The position numbers were made by a program, and so were the translations under genes. 64,000 nucleotides of DNA, taken from positions 8,141,001-8,205,000 of the forward strand of contig NC_065874.1 in the NCBI RefSeq assembly GCF_933775445.1, given 5' to 3'. Below, in pieces: positions 1-13,521 of the stretch (positions are counted from its first letter, which is position 1; each line of letters starts with the position of its first letter). A model generated the notes under the pieces. That model saw nothing but the letters and a program-made list of their open reading frames with translations, had not been told where the DNA came from and did no database searches. Origin of the DNA: Argentina anserina. Lineage: Eukaryota > Streptophyta > Magnoliopsida > Rosales > Rosaceae.

Positions 1-362
1 TTGATTGGAATTTTGTTTTGTTTTTGTTTTTTGTTTTTGATAAATGAGCTAAAGTTGTATTATGCAAAGTACGATAAAAGATGTAGATATTATTGAGATC
101 AACGGTTCAAATTTGACAAACGAGATGAGTGAGAGTGGAGTAAGTTAAGGATTTTCTTAATTTAAAAAAAAAGAGAGAATGGAGACCTACAAACACATCC
201 AAAATTGATTTCTATTTAGAGTTGAAATTAGATACAAAATCTAAAAATTATAAAGAACCAGCATTAGAGCAACAGAAATAAGAAATTGTTCTTCTACTAA
301 GAATTACAACCATGTAGCGAATTTTGTAGTCAATGATACTCAGTATGAGTAATCATGCAATT
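1..362. other. Unassigned AT-rich sequence before the satellite array
   Basis: AT-rich sequence with poly-T and poly-A runs. I see no gene, no similarity to the array that follows, and no recognisable transposon end. Confidence 0.5.
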
Positions 363-3300
363 CATTCATACAAACTGAAGATGATTACAGTATCAATATA
401 TGACTGTGTTGGCGTACAATCCTTGTTCATATGTAATTTTGGATCATAAAGCCAGTACAAATGTACAATGTTGAGGAACTTAATGAGATAATGAGTCACA
501 AACCTGAACTATAAAAAAAAAAGTGAACCTAGATGTTCAACTTGAATTTTTTAACAATGACCCCGATTCTAAACCTAGTACTAATCCCTCTACTTTAAAT
601 CCCATAAAAAAAACGGCTCCAACACTAGCCGCATTCGATTGTAGTCTTGAAATGCTATATAATAGAAAACGAATCCACCAAATATATATACGACTAAATT
701 ACATAGAAATTAGGGTTACACTTCAAATTTTCAATAACACGAAGAGGATTGAAGAAGTTGCCGGCTTCAGCCTTCTAATCTCTAAACAAATGACTTTAAT
801 GTGTATTGTCATCACTTTATTTTTACATCCAAGTGGAGCAAAGACCAACATAATCTTCATCTTGCATTTTTTTATAATGCGTGCGACAAAACACAACCCA
901 TCCTGAAATCCCATGAACGTTGAAAGCCTAGAATAAATATCTAACATTAGGATTTTGAACTGCTCTTTCTTTGATTGTGAAGCCAGGGCAATGCAATTGA
1001 GATGAGTCCGGACTCCATGAACCACCAGTAAGTCGGACACATTAATATTAGGAACCGTGACCATGACACCATCCAAAGCTATGAAAAATCTCTTATTTTT
1101 TGTTCACCTAATCCCATATTCATACAAACTGAAGATGATTACAGTATCAATATATGACTGTGTTGGCGTACAATCCTTTTTCATATGTAATTTTGAATCA
1201 TAAAGCCAGTACAAATGTATAATGTTGAGGAACCTAATGAGATAATGAGTCACAAACCCGAACTAAAAAAAAGTGAACGTAGATGTTGAGCAATATTTTT
1301 TAACAATAACCCTGATTCCAAACCTAGTACTAATCCCTCGACTTGAAATCAAATTAAAAAAACCGGCTCCAACAATAGCCACGTTCAATTGTAGTCCTGA
1401 AATGCTCGATAATAGAAAACGAATCCACAAAATATATATATGACTAAATTACATAGAAATTAGGATTACACTTCAAATTTTCAATAACACGAAGAGATTT
1501 GAAGAAGTTGTCAACTTCAGGCTTATAATCTCTAAACAAATGACTTTAATGCGTAGTGTCATCACTTTGTTTTTAGATACAAGTGGAGCAAAGACCAACA
1601 TAATCTTTGCATTTTTTTGTAATGCGTGCGACAAAACACAACCCATCCTGAAATCCCCATGAACGTTGAAAGCCTAGAATAAATAGCTAACATTATGATT
1701 TTGAACTGCTCTTTTTTTTATTGTGAAGCTATGGCAGTGCAATTGAGATGAGTCCGGACTCCATGAACCACCAGCAAGTAGGATACATACATATTAGGAA
1801 CCGTGACCATGACACCATCCAAAACTATGAAAATTCCCTTATTTTTTGTTCACCTAATCCCATATTTATACAAACTAAAGATGATTACAGTATCAATATA
1901 TGACTGTGTTGATGTACAATCATTGTTCATATGTAATTTTAGATCATAAAACTAGTTCAAATGTACAATGTTGAGGACCCTAATGAGATAATGAGTCACA
2001 AACCCGAACTATAAAAAAAAGTGAACGTAGATGTTGAGCAATATTTTTTAACAATGACCCTGATTTCAAACCTAGTACTAATCCCTCTACTTGAAATCAA
2101 ATAAAAAATCGGCTCCAACAATAGCCACGTTCAATTGTAGTCTTGAAATTCTCAATAATAGAAAACGAATCCTTGCAATAATAGATACAAGTGGAGCAAA
2201 GACCAACATAATCTTTGCATTTTTTTGTAATGCATGCGACAAAACACAACCCATCATGAAATCCCCATGAACGTTGAAAGCCCAGAATAAATAGCTAACA
2301 TTAGGATTTTGAACTGTTATTTCTTCGATTATGAAGCCAGGGCAGTGCAATTGAGATGAGTCAGGACTCCATGAACCACCAGTAAGTCGGACACATACAT
2401 ATTAGGAACCGTGACCATGACACAATTAAAAGCTATGAAAAATACCTTATTTTTTGTTCACCTAATCTCATATTCATACAAACTGAAGATGATTACAGTA
2501 TCAATATATGAATGTGTTGGCGTACAATCCTTGTTCATATGTAATTTTGGATCATAAATCTAGTACGAATGTACAATGTTGAGGAACCTAATGAGATAAT
2601 GAGTCACAAACCCGAACTATAAAAAAAAAGTGGACCTAGATGTTGAGCTTGGATTTTTAACAATCACCATGATTCCAAACCTAGTACTAATCCCTCCACT
2701 TGAAATCCAATAAAAAAACCAGCTCTAACACTAGCCGCATTCGATTATAGTCTTGAAATGCTCGATAATAGAAAACGAATCCACAAAATATATATACGAC
2801 TAAATTACATAGAAATTAGGGTTACACTTCAAATTTTCAATAACACGAAGAGGATTGAAGAAGTTGTCGGCTTCAGGCTTCTAATCTCTAAACAAATGAC
2901 TATAATGCGTGATGTCATCATTTTTGTTTTTAGATCCAAATGGAGCAAAGACAACCATAATCTTCATCTTGCATTTTTTTGTAATGCGTGCGACAAAACA
3001 CAACTCATCTTGAAATCCCTATGAACGTTGAAAGCCCAGAATAAATAGCTAACATTAGGATTTTGAACTGCTCTTTCTTTGATTGTGAAGCTAGGGCAGT
3101 GCAATTGAGATGAGTCCAGACTCCATGAACCACCAGTAAGTCGGACACATACATATTAGGAACCGTGACCATGACACAATCAAAAGCTATGAAAAATCTC
3201 TTATTTTTTGTTCACCTAATCTCATATTCATACAAACTGAAGATGATTACAGTATCAATATATGAATGTGTTGGCGTACAATCCTTGTTCATATGTAATT

Positions 3301-4736
3301 TTGGATCATAAATCTAGTACAAATGTACAATGTTGAGGAACCTAATGAGATAATGAGTCACAAACCCGAACTATAAAAAAAAGTGAACCTAGATGTTGAG
3401 CTTGGATTTTTAACAATCACCATGATTCCAAACCTAGTACTAATCCCTTCACTTAAAATCCAATAAAAAACCGACTCTAACACTAGCCGCGTTCAATTGT
3501 AGTCTTGAAATGCTATATAATAGAAAATGAATCGACGAAATATATATACGACTAAATTACATAGAAATTAGGGTTACACTTCAAATTTTCAATAACACGA
3601 AGAGGATTGAAGAAGTTGCCGGCTTTAGGTTTATAATCTCTAAACAAATGACTTTAATGCGTACTGTCATCACTTTGTTTTTACATCCAAGTGGAGCAAA
3701 AGACCAACATAATCTTTGCATTTTTTTGTAATGCGTGCGACAAAACACAACCTATCATGAAATCTCCATGAACGTTGAAAGCCCAGAATAAATAGCTAAC
3801 ATTAGGATTTTGAACTGCTCTTTTTTTTTAATTGTGAAGCCATGGCAGTGCAATTGAGATGAGTCTGGACTCCATGAACCACTAGCAAATCGGATACATA
3901 CATATTAGGAACCGTGACCATGACACCATCCAAAGCTATGAAAATTCCCTTATTTTTTATTCACCTAATCCCATATTCATACAAAATGAAGATGATTATA
4001 GTATCAATATATGACTGTGTTGACGTACAATCATTGTTCATATGTAATTTTAGATCATAAAGCTAGTTCAAATGTACAATGTTGTGGAACCTAATGAGAT
4101 AATGAGTCACAAACCCGAACTAGAAAAAAAAGTGAACGTATATGTTGAGCAATATTTTTTAACAATGACTCTGATTTCAAACCTAGTACTAATCCTTCTA
4201 CTTGAAATCAAATAAAAAACCGGCTCCAATAATAGCCAGGTTCAATTGTAGTCTTGAAATGCTCAATAATAGAAAACGAATCCACAAAATATATATATAT
4301 ATATATATATATACGACTAAATTACATAAAAATTAAGGTTACACTTCAAATTTTCAATAACACGAAGAGGATTGAAGAAGTTGCCGGCTTCAGCCTTCTA
4401 ATCTCTAAACAAATGACTTTAATGCGTACTGTCATCACTTTGCTTTTAGATCCAAGTGGAGCAAATAGCAATATAATCTTTATCTTGCCTTTTTTGTAAT
4501 GCGAGCGACAAAGCACAACCCATCCCGAAAATCCCCATGAATGTTGAAAGCCAAGAATAAATAGCTAATATTAGGATTTTGAACTGCTTTTTCTTCGATT
4601 TTGAAGCTGGGAAAATGCAATTGAGATGAGTCCGGACTCCATGAACCACCAGCAAGTCGGACACATACATATTAGAAACCATGACCATGACACCATGCAA
4701 AGTTATGAAAATCCCATATTTTTTGTTCACCTAGTC
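363..4736. repeat. Tandem array of six ~750-bp monomers
   Basis: The anchor GATGATTACAGTATCAATAT recurs at about 380, 1134, 1880, 2488 and 3242 (and at 3991 with one change), giving periods of 754, 746, 608, 754 and 749 bp. The third monomer (1880-2487) is short because about 140 bp around 2170 are missing. Monomers look roughly 90% identical by eye. A minus-strand frame (for example 723-1076 and 4446-4730) recurs but is broken in several copies, so I treat the array as noncoding. One copy contains a (TA)n expansion near 4289-4313. The right edge abuts LINE sequence directly. Confidence 0.85.
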
Positions 4737-4737
4737 C

Positions 4738-5447
4738 TAGCAAACAACTTGCTTCTGAAATTAGTAGCATTTGTTGTTCTCCCTTAACTACTAATCTCGG
4801 CAAGTACCTTGGTATGCCACTTATTCACTCCAGGATCAATAAACATATTTTTGCTGGCATCTTTGACAAAATTCAAAATATACTAGCCAGTTGGATGAGT
4901 AGAAACCTTAACATGGCTAGAAGACTCACTCTTGTGCAATATGTAACCTCTTCTATACCAATTTATGCTATGAAAACTACTCAGTTACCTTTGAGTGTAT
5001 GTGATAAGATTGACAAACTGAACAAAGATTTTATTTGGGGTGATACTGTGGATAATAAGAAGGTTCACTAGGTCAATTGGGTTGATGCTTGGCACTAGAT
5101 GGGGGGGGAGATGCCTTAAGTGGCGCATTGATGATGGTAAATCTAATTCAATTTTTTTTGGACTGATGCTTAGCTCTATTCTACCATTTTATATCATCAT
5201 GCCCTTCCTCATGCTATTATTGATAGTACTTCTCCAATTTGTGCTTTCTGGAATGACACTAGAAGGAATGCAAATCTCTTGGCAACTCTTGTCCCTGAAT
5301 ATGTTCTTTTTGATGTTGTTAATATCCATAGTGGCTATGATGAGTGCGGCAATGATACCAGAATATGAAGTGCATCTAATTGGCTATTTTATGTCAAGTC
5401 TGCCTATAATCTTGGATTTGATTTTGTAAATAAAAATGGGGCGATAT
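4738..5447 (+). pseudogene. LINE reverse transcriptase C-terminal fragment (dead)
   Basis: In frame from 4742 the translation includes LGKYLGMPL, followed by an SW...ARRLTLVQ segment and IPIYAMKTTQLP, then FIWG. This is the usual C-terminal end of plant L1-type LINE reverse transcriptases. The frame stops at 5071 just after the KKVH residues and shifts again, so it cannot make protein. Near 5390 the frame reads WLFYVKSAYNL, the start of the zf-RVT region. That region resumes at 6305 after the inserted LTR. Confidence 0.8.
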
Positions 5448-6304
5448 TGTAAATATATAAATAATAGATTTAATTTTGAAATACAGAAAATCAGAAAATA
5501 ATTATGTGTGAACAAAAATTCAGAATTAAAAAAACTAGAAACGATAACTCAACCAATACCGAACGAATAGAAGGAAAAGTCGAGTCGTGTGTGATACCAC
5601 ATTGTCCTTAAGGCAATTACGCCGCCTCTATCGGTGCAAGGATTCAATGACGATAGTCTCACAGGATACAACAACTTGCAAATCCTTGAAGCTGCACTAC
5701 TACAAGAATATCAACAAACTGGAATGAACTCTTTCTATCACAAGAACAAGAGAACAAATTTGGGAGAGAGGTAAGAGTTAGAGAGATGTTCTTTGATTGA
5801 ATATGTTTCAAATTGTGTTTCTACATGAAAGAATAGATCGTTATTTATAGAGAGGAAATCTAATCACTAAATGAATTGTCATGAATTCAAAAATGAATTT
5901 CTTAACATAAGTTCTGACGGTTACGTAATGAATTTTCATACGTTACGACCGTTACCTAATGAATTTCATTTCTTACGTTACGATTGTTACACAATGAATT
6001 TAACGGTTACAAAATTCAATCTCATTACACCTGACGTTACAAAATTTAATCTTATTGAATCTGACGTTACAAATTCAAAGTTGCTTAGTCGTTACACATT
6101 CCGTAATTCAAATAGTTTTCATGCATTTGGTGACAATTTCTTATTCACACTATAACCAATTTAACCAAATAAATATATGTTTTGTAACTCTTAATACCAG
6201 AGAATACAAGTTTATATTTACCATTACAAATTTAAGTGCGTCCACTCAAATTCTTTTAATTAAATTGGTTTAGAATAAATAGTGAAATTCACTATTTTCC
6301 AACA
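5448..6304 (-). mobile_element. Probable solo LTR inserted in the LINE
   Basis: The segment separates two halves of one LINE zf-RVT coding region (frame lost at ~5445, regained at ~6310). Read on the minus strand it starts TGTTGGAAAATAG and ends ATATTTACA, the TG...CA form of an LTR. The minus strand also has a TATA-like CTATAAATA near 5841-5850, which suits an LTR promoter. No internal retrotransposon genes or second LTR are present, so it is most likely a solo LTR of 857 bp. I do not see a clean 5-bp target duplication; flanks are GATAT and TATTT. Confidence 0.65.
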
Positions 6305-6627
6305 TATTTTTCTAATGTACAGCTTTCTTTATGGAGCTCTATATGGAAATTCTGCATTCTCCTAAAATCAAGACCTTCTTTTGGTCAATGTTGCATAAAA
6401 AATTGCTTACCAATGTCCAAGGAGATAGGAGAGGCTTCACTACTTTCAAAATATGCCGCATTTGCAATTTAGAGGATGAAACTCTTCTTCATCTTTTTCG
6501 GGATTGCCCCATATCTGCAGCCATTTGGAGTGAGTTTACTAAACCTGGTACTATTATTAACTCCTTTTATTTAGACTGGGATGGTTGGATTTTTGCTCAA
6601 CTCAAGTGTCATAGCTTAGTCCAGAAA
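6305..6627 (+). pseudogene. LINE zf-RVT domain fragment
   Basis: Open frame 6331-6651 reads SPKIKTFFWSMLHKKLLTN, then CRICNLEDETLLHLFRDCP. The pattern is the zinc-binding zf-RVT domain at the C-terminus of plant non-LTR retroelement proteins (C-x2-C...H...C). It continues the LINE fragment on the other side of the inserted LTR and is itself interrupted at 6628 by a foldback element. It is a relic, not a host gene. Confidence 0.8.
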
Positions 6628-7036
6628 GGGAAAAACTTGCGTACAAACTAGTATGTACGCGTGCGTCCAAACTCTCGTTTATTTGCACACTTTGCGAATA
6701 TAAATACATGATTTTAACCGTTAAAAAGTTTAGTTTATTACTAAAGATCATTTCTGTAAAAGATCAACATAAACAAAAATCGTCTTCATAGTCGATTGCA
6801 TCAAACAAATTGACGGTTGATCATGAGACTACTAACTTTCACCATAACCGTTCATTTGTTTGATGCAATCGACTATGAAGACGATTTTTGTTTATGTTGA
6901 TCTTTTACAGAAATGATCTTTAGTAATAAACTAAACATTTGAACGGTTAAAATCATGTATTTATATTCGCAAAGTGTGCAAATAAACGAGAGTTTGGACG
7001 CACGCGTACATACTAGTTTGTACGCAAGTTTTTTCC
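6628..7036. mobile_element. MULE-type MITE with long terminal inverted repeats
   Basis: The 409-bp element is almost wholly palindromic. The left arm begins GGGAAAAACTTGCGTAC and the right arm, reverse-complemented, begins GGAAAAAACTTGCGTAC. The arms stay matched for well over 150 bp each around a short centre near 6825-6850. It is flanked by perfect 9-bp direct repeats GTCCAGAAA (6619-6627 and 7037-7045), the target-site length of Mutator-like elements. It interrupts the LINE zf-RVT frame. Confidence 0.9.
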
Positions 7037-7045
7037 GTCCAGAAA

Positions 7046-7300
7046 AATGTCTAATGGTGTGACTTGTTCATGTTTTATATGTTGCTTTATTTGGAAGTGT
7101 TCGGTTACAAGCACGTTTTTGACTCTGATTTTCACATTCTCCTTGTTCCCAAAAGTGTTATTTTGAGTTATGTGAATGGTATAATGCTACTTCAAATAAT
7201 CATGTGAACACTGTTTTATGGTTAGAAATTTGTTGCTTGGACAATGCCTGCCGAAAATTACTACAAGCTTAACACTTACGGTTTCAGAATCTCTCCTTTG
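7046..7300 (+). pseudogene. LINE 3' remnant
   Basis: After the foldback element the LINE frame resumes with FYMLLYLEVFGYKH and later WTMPAENYYKLNT. The second resembles the start of the RNase H-like region found at the end of plant LINE proteins. The remnant decays by about 7300. Confidence 0.55.
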
Positions 7301-7574
7301 TGAAAACATTTTTATTCGTTCATTCATTTTGTTTAACTTTATGGGTTAGTCTTGTTGCAACAAGCGTTCGTCGGTAGAATGTCAAAACTAAAAGAAAAGG
7401 GGTATTAACGTCAAAGCATGATTCGTAATTCAAAAACCAGATCAAAGACCGCCGCTTGTCTCACAAATCAAAGACTCCCGTCTTTTTTAAACGGTCAAGA
7501 AATTCCTCCCCATTTTTCAAAATTCACAGACCAACCAACCGAACCAGCAAGAATCAGATCACTGATTCCCCAAC

Positions 7575-10500
7575 ATGGCGTCGTTTAAGGTACCAACTGA
7601 CTCCGATTCCCTTCAATGAAGTAATTAGGGGGTTTCTCTTGTTTTCTTCTTGTTTCAAATCTTTGTTCTGTTCTGGTAAAACTAGGGTTTCGTTTCGATT
7701 TCGTCTCGTGATTATAGCTTGAATTAAAGATTGATTTTGTCTCTCTGTGTGTCTGAATTGGATCAGCGGCGGAGCTCCGCCACGAGTCAAGACCCGAACA
7801 AGATTGGGGCTTTCAAGGTCAGCCAAAAACCCTAATTTTCACTTCTTGATTACTTCTCTGTGCTTCGGTTTTCTTGGGTTGGTGCAATTCTGACGTCATT
7901 TTGTTTGGGTTTTCTGAAATCTTCAGTCGAATGTGAACATGGCACTGAATCGATTGGGCAAGGAGAATCCGACCCGCACAGGTTTCTCAAAGACTCAATT
8001 TTTGGTTCTTCTTTCGGGTTTTTCGGTGATTTAGTGACTGACTTGATTCTCTTGTTAAATTTATAAACAGTGGGTGCTAGAGCTTTTAAGGTTTATACTG
8101 AAAAAGGGGCTGCTAAACCTGATGCTGCTAGCAGGTAATGTTGATTGCCTAGTAGTACTTTAAGTTTCTGCAGCTATTTAGATGCTGACTGTGTGTAATT
8201 TTTTGATGTTTTTCGTGCTTTGGCAGGCGATCTGTCCCGGTCAAGAAATCAGCTATTCTCGACAACAAAAGTGTTGTCAAGGTAACCGATACCTCCTTAG
8301 TTTTTTTCTAGTATTTATTCTAAAAATCCATTGGTCTGCTTTATATATTACTTGTTCTGTATGTAATTCTGTCTCTGTTTCTTTGATTGTGCATTTCTAG
8401 GCTGGTTTGTTGAGTATGGAGAAGGGCAAAGCCACACTCGGTAGTGCTGGTAAGGTTTAGCCTGGCTTTGATAGGGATGCAAAGCTGAGCTTCTTATGTT
8501 GGGATTATTGATATCTCCGTTTTGTGGTGTCCTTTTGTTAGCAACTGGAATTGTTGGAAGAAGAGCATTAGCTGATGTAAGCAATGTTAAGGGAAATTCT
8601 TCCAGGGTTGTAGGGGGAGACGCCTCTAAACTAATGTTGGTACATTCTCACCTGCTTAAATTTCCTCAATTTTGGCTTCTGAACTAGAAGTTTTAAGTTC
8701 TGAGTATGCGTAATGCAGGGTTGGTAAAACTGAGAAAAAGAAGTATCTGCAACGGTATGCATATTTGACATTTGAACCCTTATGATGTTCTTACATATTA
8801 TTGATGTAATTATCTATCCATATGCATAAAGAGACGTGAAATTAGATAAAGATGCTAGGAAATATGTGACTAAGATTGAGATCCTTGCTTGAGTTTGATT
8901 GTTAGTATTGTTTCTGTTTGCATGTGTTCAGGGCTTCAGTGGGTGCAGGCACTAGGACCGTTCATGTGAATGTCCAATCACTGAGATCCACCCTGGTAAG
9001 GATCTAACCTACAATATCTTGTTCTAAGTTCCCATAATTACATAACTCTGTAATGTGCTTTTCTGAGGTCAGAACATAGCATTTTGTAGTTCCATTAGGT
9101 ATTCTTAAAGGTAGTCAGTATCTGGGAAAATAAGAAAATAACATATTGTAATTAAGCATGGATCCCCTTATTCTGGTTCATATGTGAACTACCTTACCAC
9201 CTTAATGATCTATAAATAGTTACAATCTTGAAAGCATGGCAGTTGAAGTTAGTTTTCATGTGTTTTACTCCTGATTTAGAAAGCTGATGCAAAATATTGC
9301 TTAATCTTTAATCACACTTGCAAAAAAAATTCATTTAAAAATGAACCATAGATTTAGGTCCAAGTATTAGTGGCTATAGAATGGAGGAGTAACCGAGTAA
9401 CTAGCATATAAAATTATGAGAGGTAAAATTTGGATTGCAGGCTTGGATGTGCTGTTATGGTCAAATTTCTCAGTATAAATAACTTCTTTCTCCATGAACC
9501 TTAAATGAAATTTAGACGATTATGGGGGCTAGAAAATTAAATTGAACATTTGAATGCATAACTATCTGAAGTTTTCTATAGTGAAATGAAGGCCAGTTTG
9601 CCTTTGAGAGATCAACTTAAATTGCTACTGTTGGCATTATGACATTTTACCTCAACAATCTTATCAGCATATTTCTTCTGTGTTATGGTTTGCATTCCTA
9701 TAATTTTTAAGCATTTTTGGCTGTCTAAATAGGGAAAAGACAGGGAAAGCAGTCAAGGCGTTTCTGCTTTACAGACTACAAAAAGAGGTAGATTTTATAC
9801 TTTAGAACTGCCATTGTAGTTTCATGAATGAGTGCTGTCTGTACTTATCTATTTCTGCTCATTGTAGATATTAAAGATCTGAAGGCCCCTTCAGAAATTC
9901 AAAGCACCAAAGCTATGGGTTTACGCAATGAATCTACGGTTGCAGATAGCAGGTCGGTGAACTTCCCAATTTATCTGTGGGTCTAAGCTATGAATCTATG
10001 TTTTTAGCTAGAAATGTTTGTAAGGCCTTACTTCAATCTTTCTATATGTCAGGAGAACTTCGAGGAATTTACCAAAGCTGACAAGGTCTCTGATCTAAAA
10101 AATTTGTTTTCTTTGCTGTGACAAAGACGTGTGGTATTGGTGTAGTTTTTTATTCAATTTATTTTCTATTTTCATCACACAGGTTTTCTTTACCAGTAGT
10201 GAAAGCTAACTCAGAAGAAGGGAGTATTTCAAAGGTATGTGTGATGGCATTCTTGTGTGAAACTGTTTGGTTGAGTTCTAGCAGAATTATGGTCTATACT
10301 GGAAACTCATCTTTTCTGCTTCTCCACCTGCAGGAAAATGTTGGGAGTCCTGGTAAGAAGCAGTCGTGTATTTAATATATTACAAGTGATAAAACAGAAT
10401 GAAACTAAATGCAACTTTGGGAATGCAGCTAAGGCTAAAGTTGGCAAAAGAGTAATCTCCAGAGTGAGCAATGATATTAGGAGCTATATATCAAGGAATC

Positions 10501-13500
10501 GAGCGAGTGATGGCTTTCTGATGAGGTCAGTGAGATTGACCGACTAACATCCTTTTCTTTCCACTCAAGATAGTTTATATAGTTTTGCCATGTTGCTGCT
10601 TATTTCTGAAGTTCATTTCATTTCTGAATGAATGAGATGGCAGCATTGCATTTTAAGAACTACTGATTGTTTATTATCCAAGAGATCCATCCTATCCTTA
10701 ATTTCCTGGTCACACCCAGTATTCTGATACATGTAACTTCCATATAGTTATAAACCTTTCCTGTTTCATAGACTGGAGATCTCCTATATTTTTTATTTTG
10801 TTACAATTACCATGTTAAACAACTATCTCAATAAAAAATTTAGTTTCTTCAATGTATTTGTTTATCATAATAATTTTAGCTCCTGTTTAAACAGACTAGA
10901 TTTACATCTATGAATTATTGGCGTGTTTTCTGATTTTCCAGAGGTCAAAGGAGTTCAAATGTCCGTGTGATGCCAAGAAAATCTACGAAAGTAAGTATAA
11001 TATTACATAAAATTCATCCCCCTCCCCTGGGGCCTTCCACCCACTCATATCTTCACTGTTTTGATATTCATTTAATAACCCCTCTTCCATGTGCAACTCA
11101 AAGTGGATACAGAACTTTACCTTGATGCGTGTTTTTATGTTTCTATTAGGGCTTCATCTTTAAGCATGATTATTTGGTTATCCAGTTATATACTTATATT
11201 GCTCATGCTTTGTATTGGTGATTCTTAGCTCCCGTTGCTCCTTCACCACTATTAATTTAGGATGCGTTGTTGTAGATGTGTACCAGATCATCATAAGATA
11301 GATTAGTCATCCTAGCTTTGCTTCTTAAAATTTAGTATACAGATGAAAAGTAACTAATAAATTTAATCCTTGTTTTACATTTTGTAGTCCAACCTGAAGG
11401 TTCCCCAGTCCCAAGGGATGCTACCAAAGTACATAAGAGATCCAAATAAGTTGCCTCCTGTTACTTCAACTACCTCTAAACCCCAAAAAGCTGTTGAATT
11501 TGTTATTGATGAGGATGTTAAGCAACAAATATCTCAGGGAGATATACCATCTGATGGCAACTGCAGCAAAATTGCTTCAGATATCATCTCCAGGAGAAAC
11601 TCAAATAGGAGGAGATCTTATACATCTCTGTTGATGACTGGGCCAAAGGTTGAGGCTGACTCTATTCTAATAGTCCTTTCTTCACTTTCTGAATAATCCC
11701 TTTAATCACATTGGACCCAAACATGCAGTTACTAGAGGAACGTGTTGAAGCTATGAAGGAAGAGCTGCCAAGCATCGATAATCATTCCAATCAACTGGAA
11801 GTATCTGATTATGTAGATGAGATCTATCAGTACTATTGGGTTTATGAGGTGATTATCATAATGCCATTCTCTGATACCATTAGTTGCATTTTAATCTGGT
11901 TTGGCTAGCATGGTATAAAAACTTTATAATCGTGTGGAGTGCAATGCAACTAATATATATGTCTCCCATTTTAATTTAGGCTGAGTCAGTAAAAATTGAA
12001 TATCAGTATAATTATCCTCAGTTTTCTTCAAATTTACTCATGTTCCTTTATTTTATGTGCATTACTATTTTATGGCTTCCTAGCTACAGCTAGTCTAGTT
12101 TGAATTATGACCTGTTCCCTGCACTAAATTCACGTTTTGATGCAGGCACAGAATCCACCTCGGGCAAATTTCCTGTTGATCCAAGCAGACATTACTCCTC
12201 ATATGCGAGGCATATTGGTCAACTGGTTAATTGAAGTACAATGATGTTTCCCTCTATTTTTCTTTCTTTTTGTCCTTGGTTTCTTTTGCTTGTACTATTG
12301 TTCAGTGGATGGCTATTACCCTTCTTTTGCAATGCTAATGTATGCGAATCTGGGAACAGGTACACTTCAAATTTGATCTGATGCAAGAAACACTTTATCT
12401 CATGGTGACATTATTAGACCAATATCTTTCTCTAGTCCCAATCAAGAAGAATGAAATGCAATTAGTTGGCCTGACTGCTCTCTTGTTGGCATCAAAGTAT
12501 GAGGACTTTTGGCATCCAAGGGTATGTATATATCAATATCTCAACTTGCATACCTTTTAAAATATATTGTATATTATTTCATATGTCAGCGTGTATCCAA
12601 AATAATTTGGTTTATCGTGCTATGCAAAAAATACAGGTCAAAGAGTTGATTAGCATCTCAGCTGAATCATACACTAGAGACCAGGTGCTTGGAATGGTAT
12701 GTATCTGTAGTTCTTTACGTATTCATATCATATGTAAATAGTAAGTACCATTTCTTCTCCACATGTTAGGGTTTTTCTTCTTCCTAGTCTTGAAAATAAG
12801 CACTGGCTTTGTTTTTCAGGAGAGGCTCATGCTCAAGAAGTTGAAGTTTCGTCTTAACACACCTACTCCATATGTCTTTATGTTGAGATTTCTCAAGGCT
12901 GCTCAGTCAGATACAAAGGTAAGTATCATGATTGATTCCAGGGCTAATGAATGGAAATTTAATTTTTGATGTACTCCAAAACTGTAAGTGTGATAACAGT
13001 ATAGGAAACAAAAACTGTAAATGACACCTTCAATAGATTGTAACTTATGTCCTTGATATTTTCTTTAGATTGAAACTTCAGGTTTGCTTACAGTTTGTTA
13101 CTTTGTGGGCATTGCTGCAGCTTGAACATTTGGCTTTCTACCTTATCGAATTGTGTCTGGTTGAATATGAACCTATAATGGTCAAGCCCTCATTGCTATG
13201 TGCAGCAGCCATCTATGTTGCAAGGTGCACTCTGCATATTACTCCAGCTTGGACCCCGCTGCTTTGCAAACATGCTCGTTACGAATTATCCCAAATCAGG
13301 CACTGCTTCCTTACAAATAAGCTCATTTCCTTATGTAGCTCTTGCTTGGTAATGAATTTTAACAAATAATCTTCTACATATGCAGAGACTGCGCCGAGAT
13401 GATCTTAAGATTTCAAAAAGCTGCAGGGGTAGGAAAGTTGAAGGTCACATACGAGAAATACATGAGATGTGATCTCAGTCGTGTTGCATCAATTGAACCC

Positions 13501-13521
13501 TTGGAGAGGCTTCCTCTTTGA
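7575..13521 (+). CDS. CYCB3-1: G2/mitotic-specific cyclin, B3 type
   Basis: B-type cyclins bind and activate cyclin-dependent kinases at entry into mitosis. I assemble about 24 coding exons and ~649 aa: a basic N-terminal region with little conservation from many tiny exons (7575-11648), then the cyclin box. Later exons are 11729-11848, 12146-12235, 12360-12521, 12637-12696, 12820-12918, 13121-13299 and 13386-13521. Diagnostic residues include RGILVNWLIEVHFKFDL, LLASKYEDFWHPR, and YVFMLRFLKAAQSD in the C-terminal fold; these match plant CYCB3;1 best. The ATG at 7575 opens a 15-bp first exon. Junctions in the N-terminal half (7575-11000) are less certain, notably the exon ending near 8635. The intron after 13299 appears to use a GC donor. 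A degenerate LINE lies just upstream. Confidence 0.88.

Noticed and set aside
523..4730. Short ORFs on both strands within the satellite array
   Set aside because: They recur once per monomer with different breaks in each copy and have no recognisable domain; best explained by the repeat itself.
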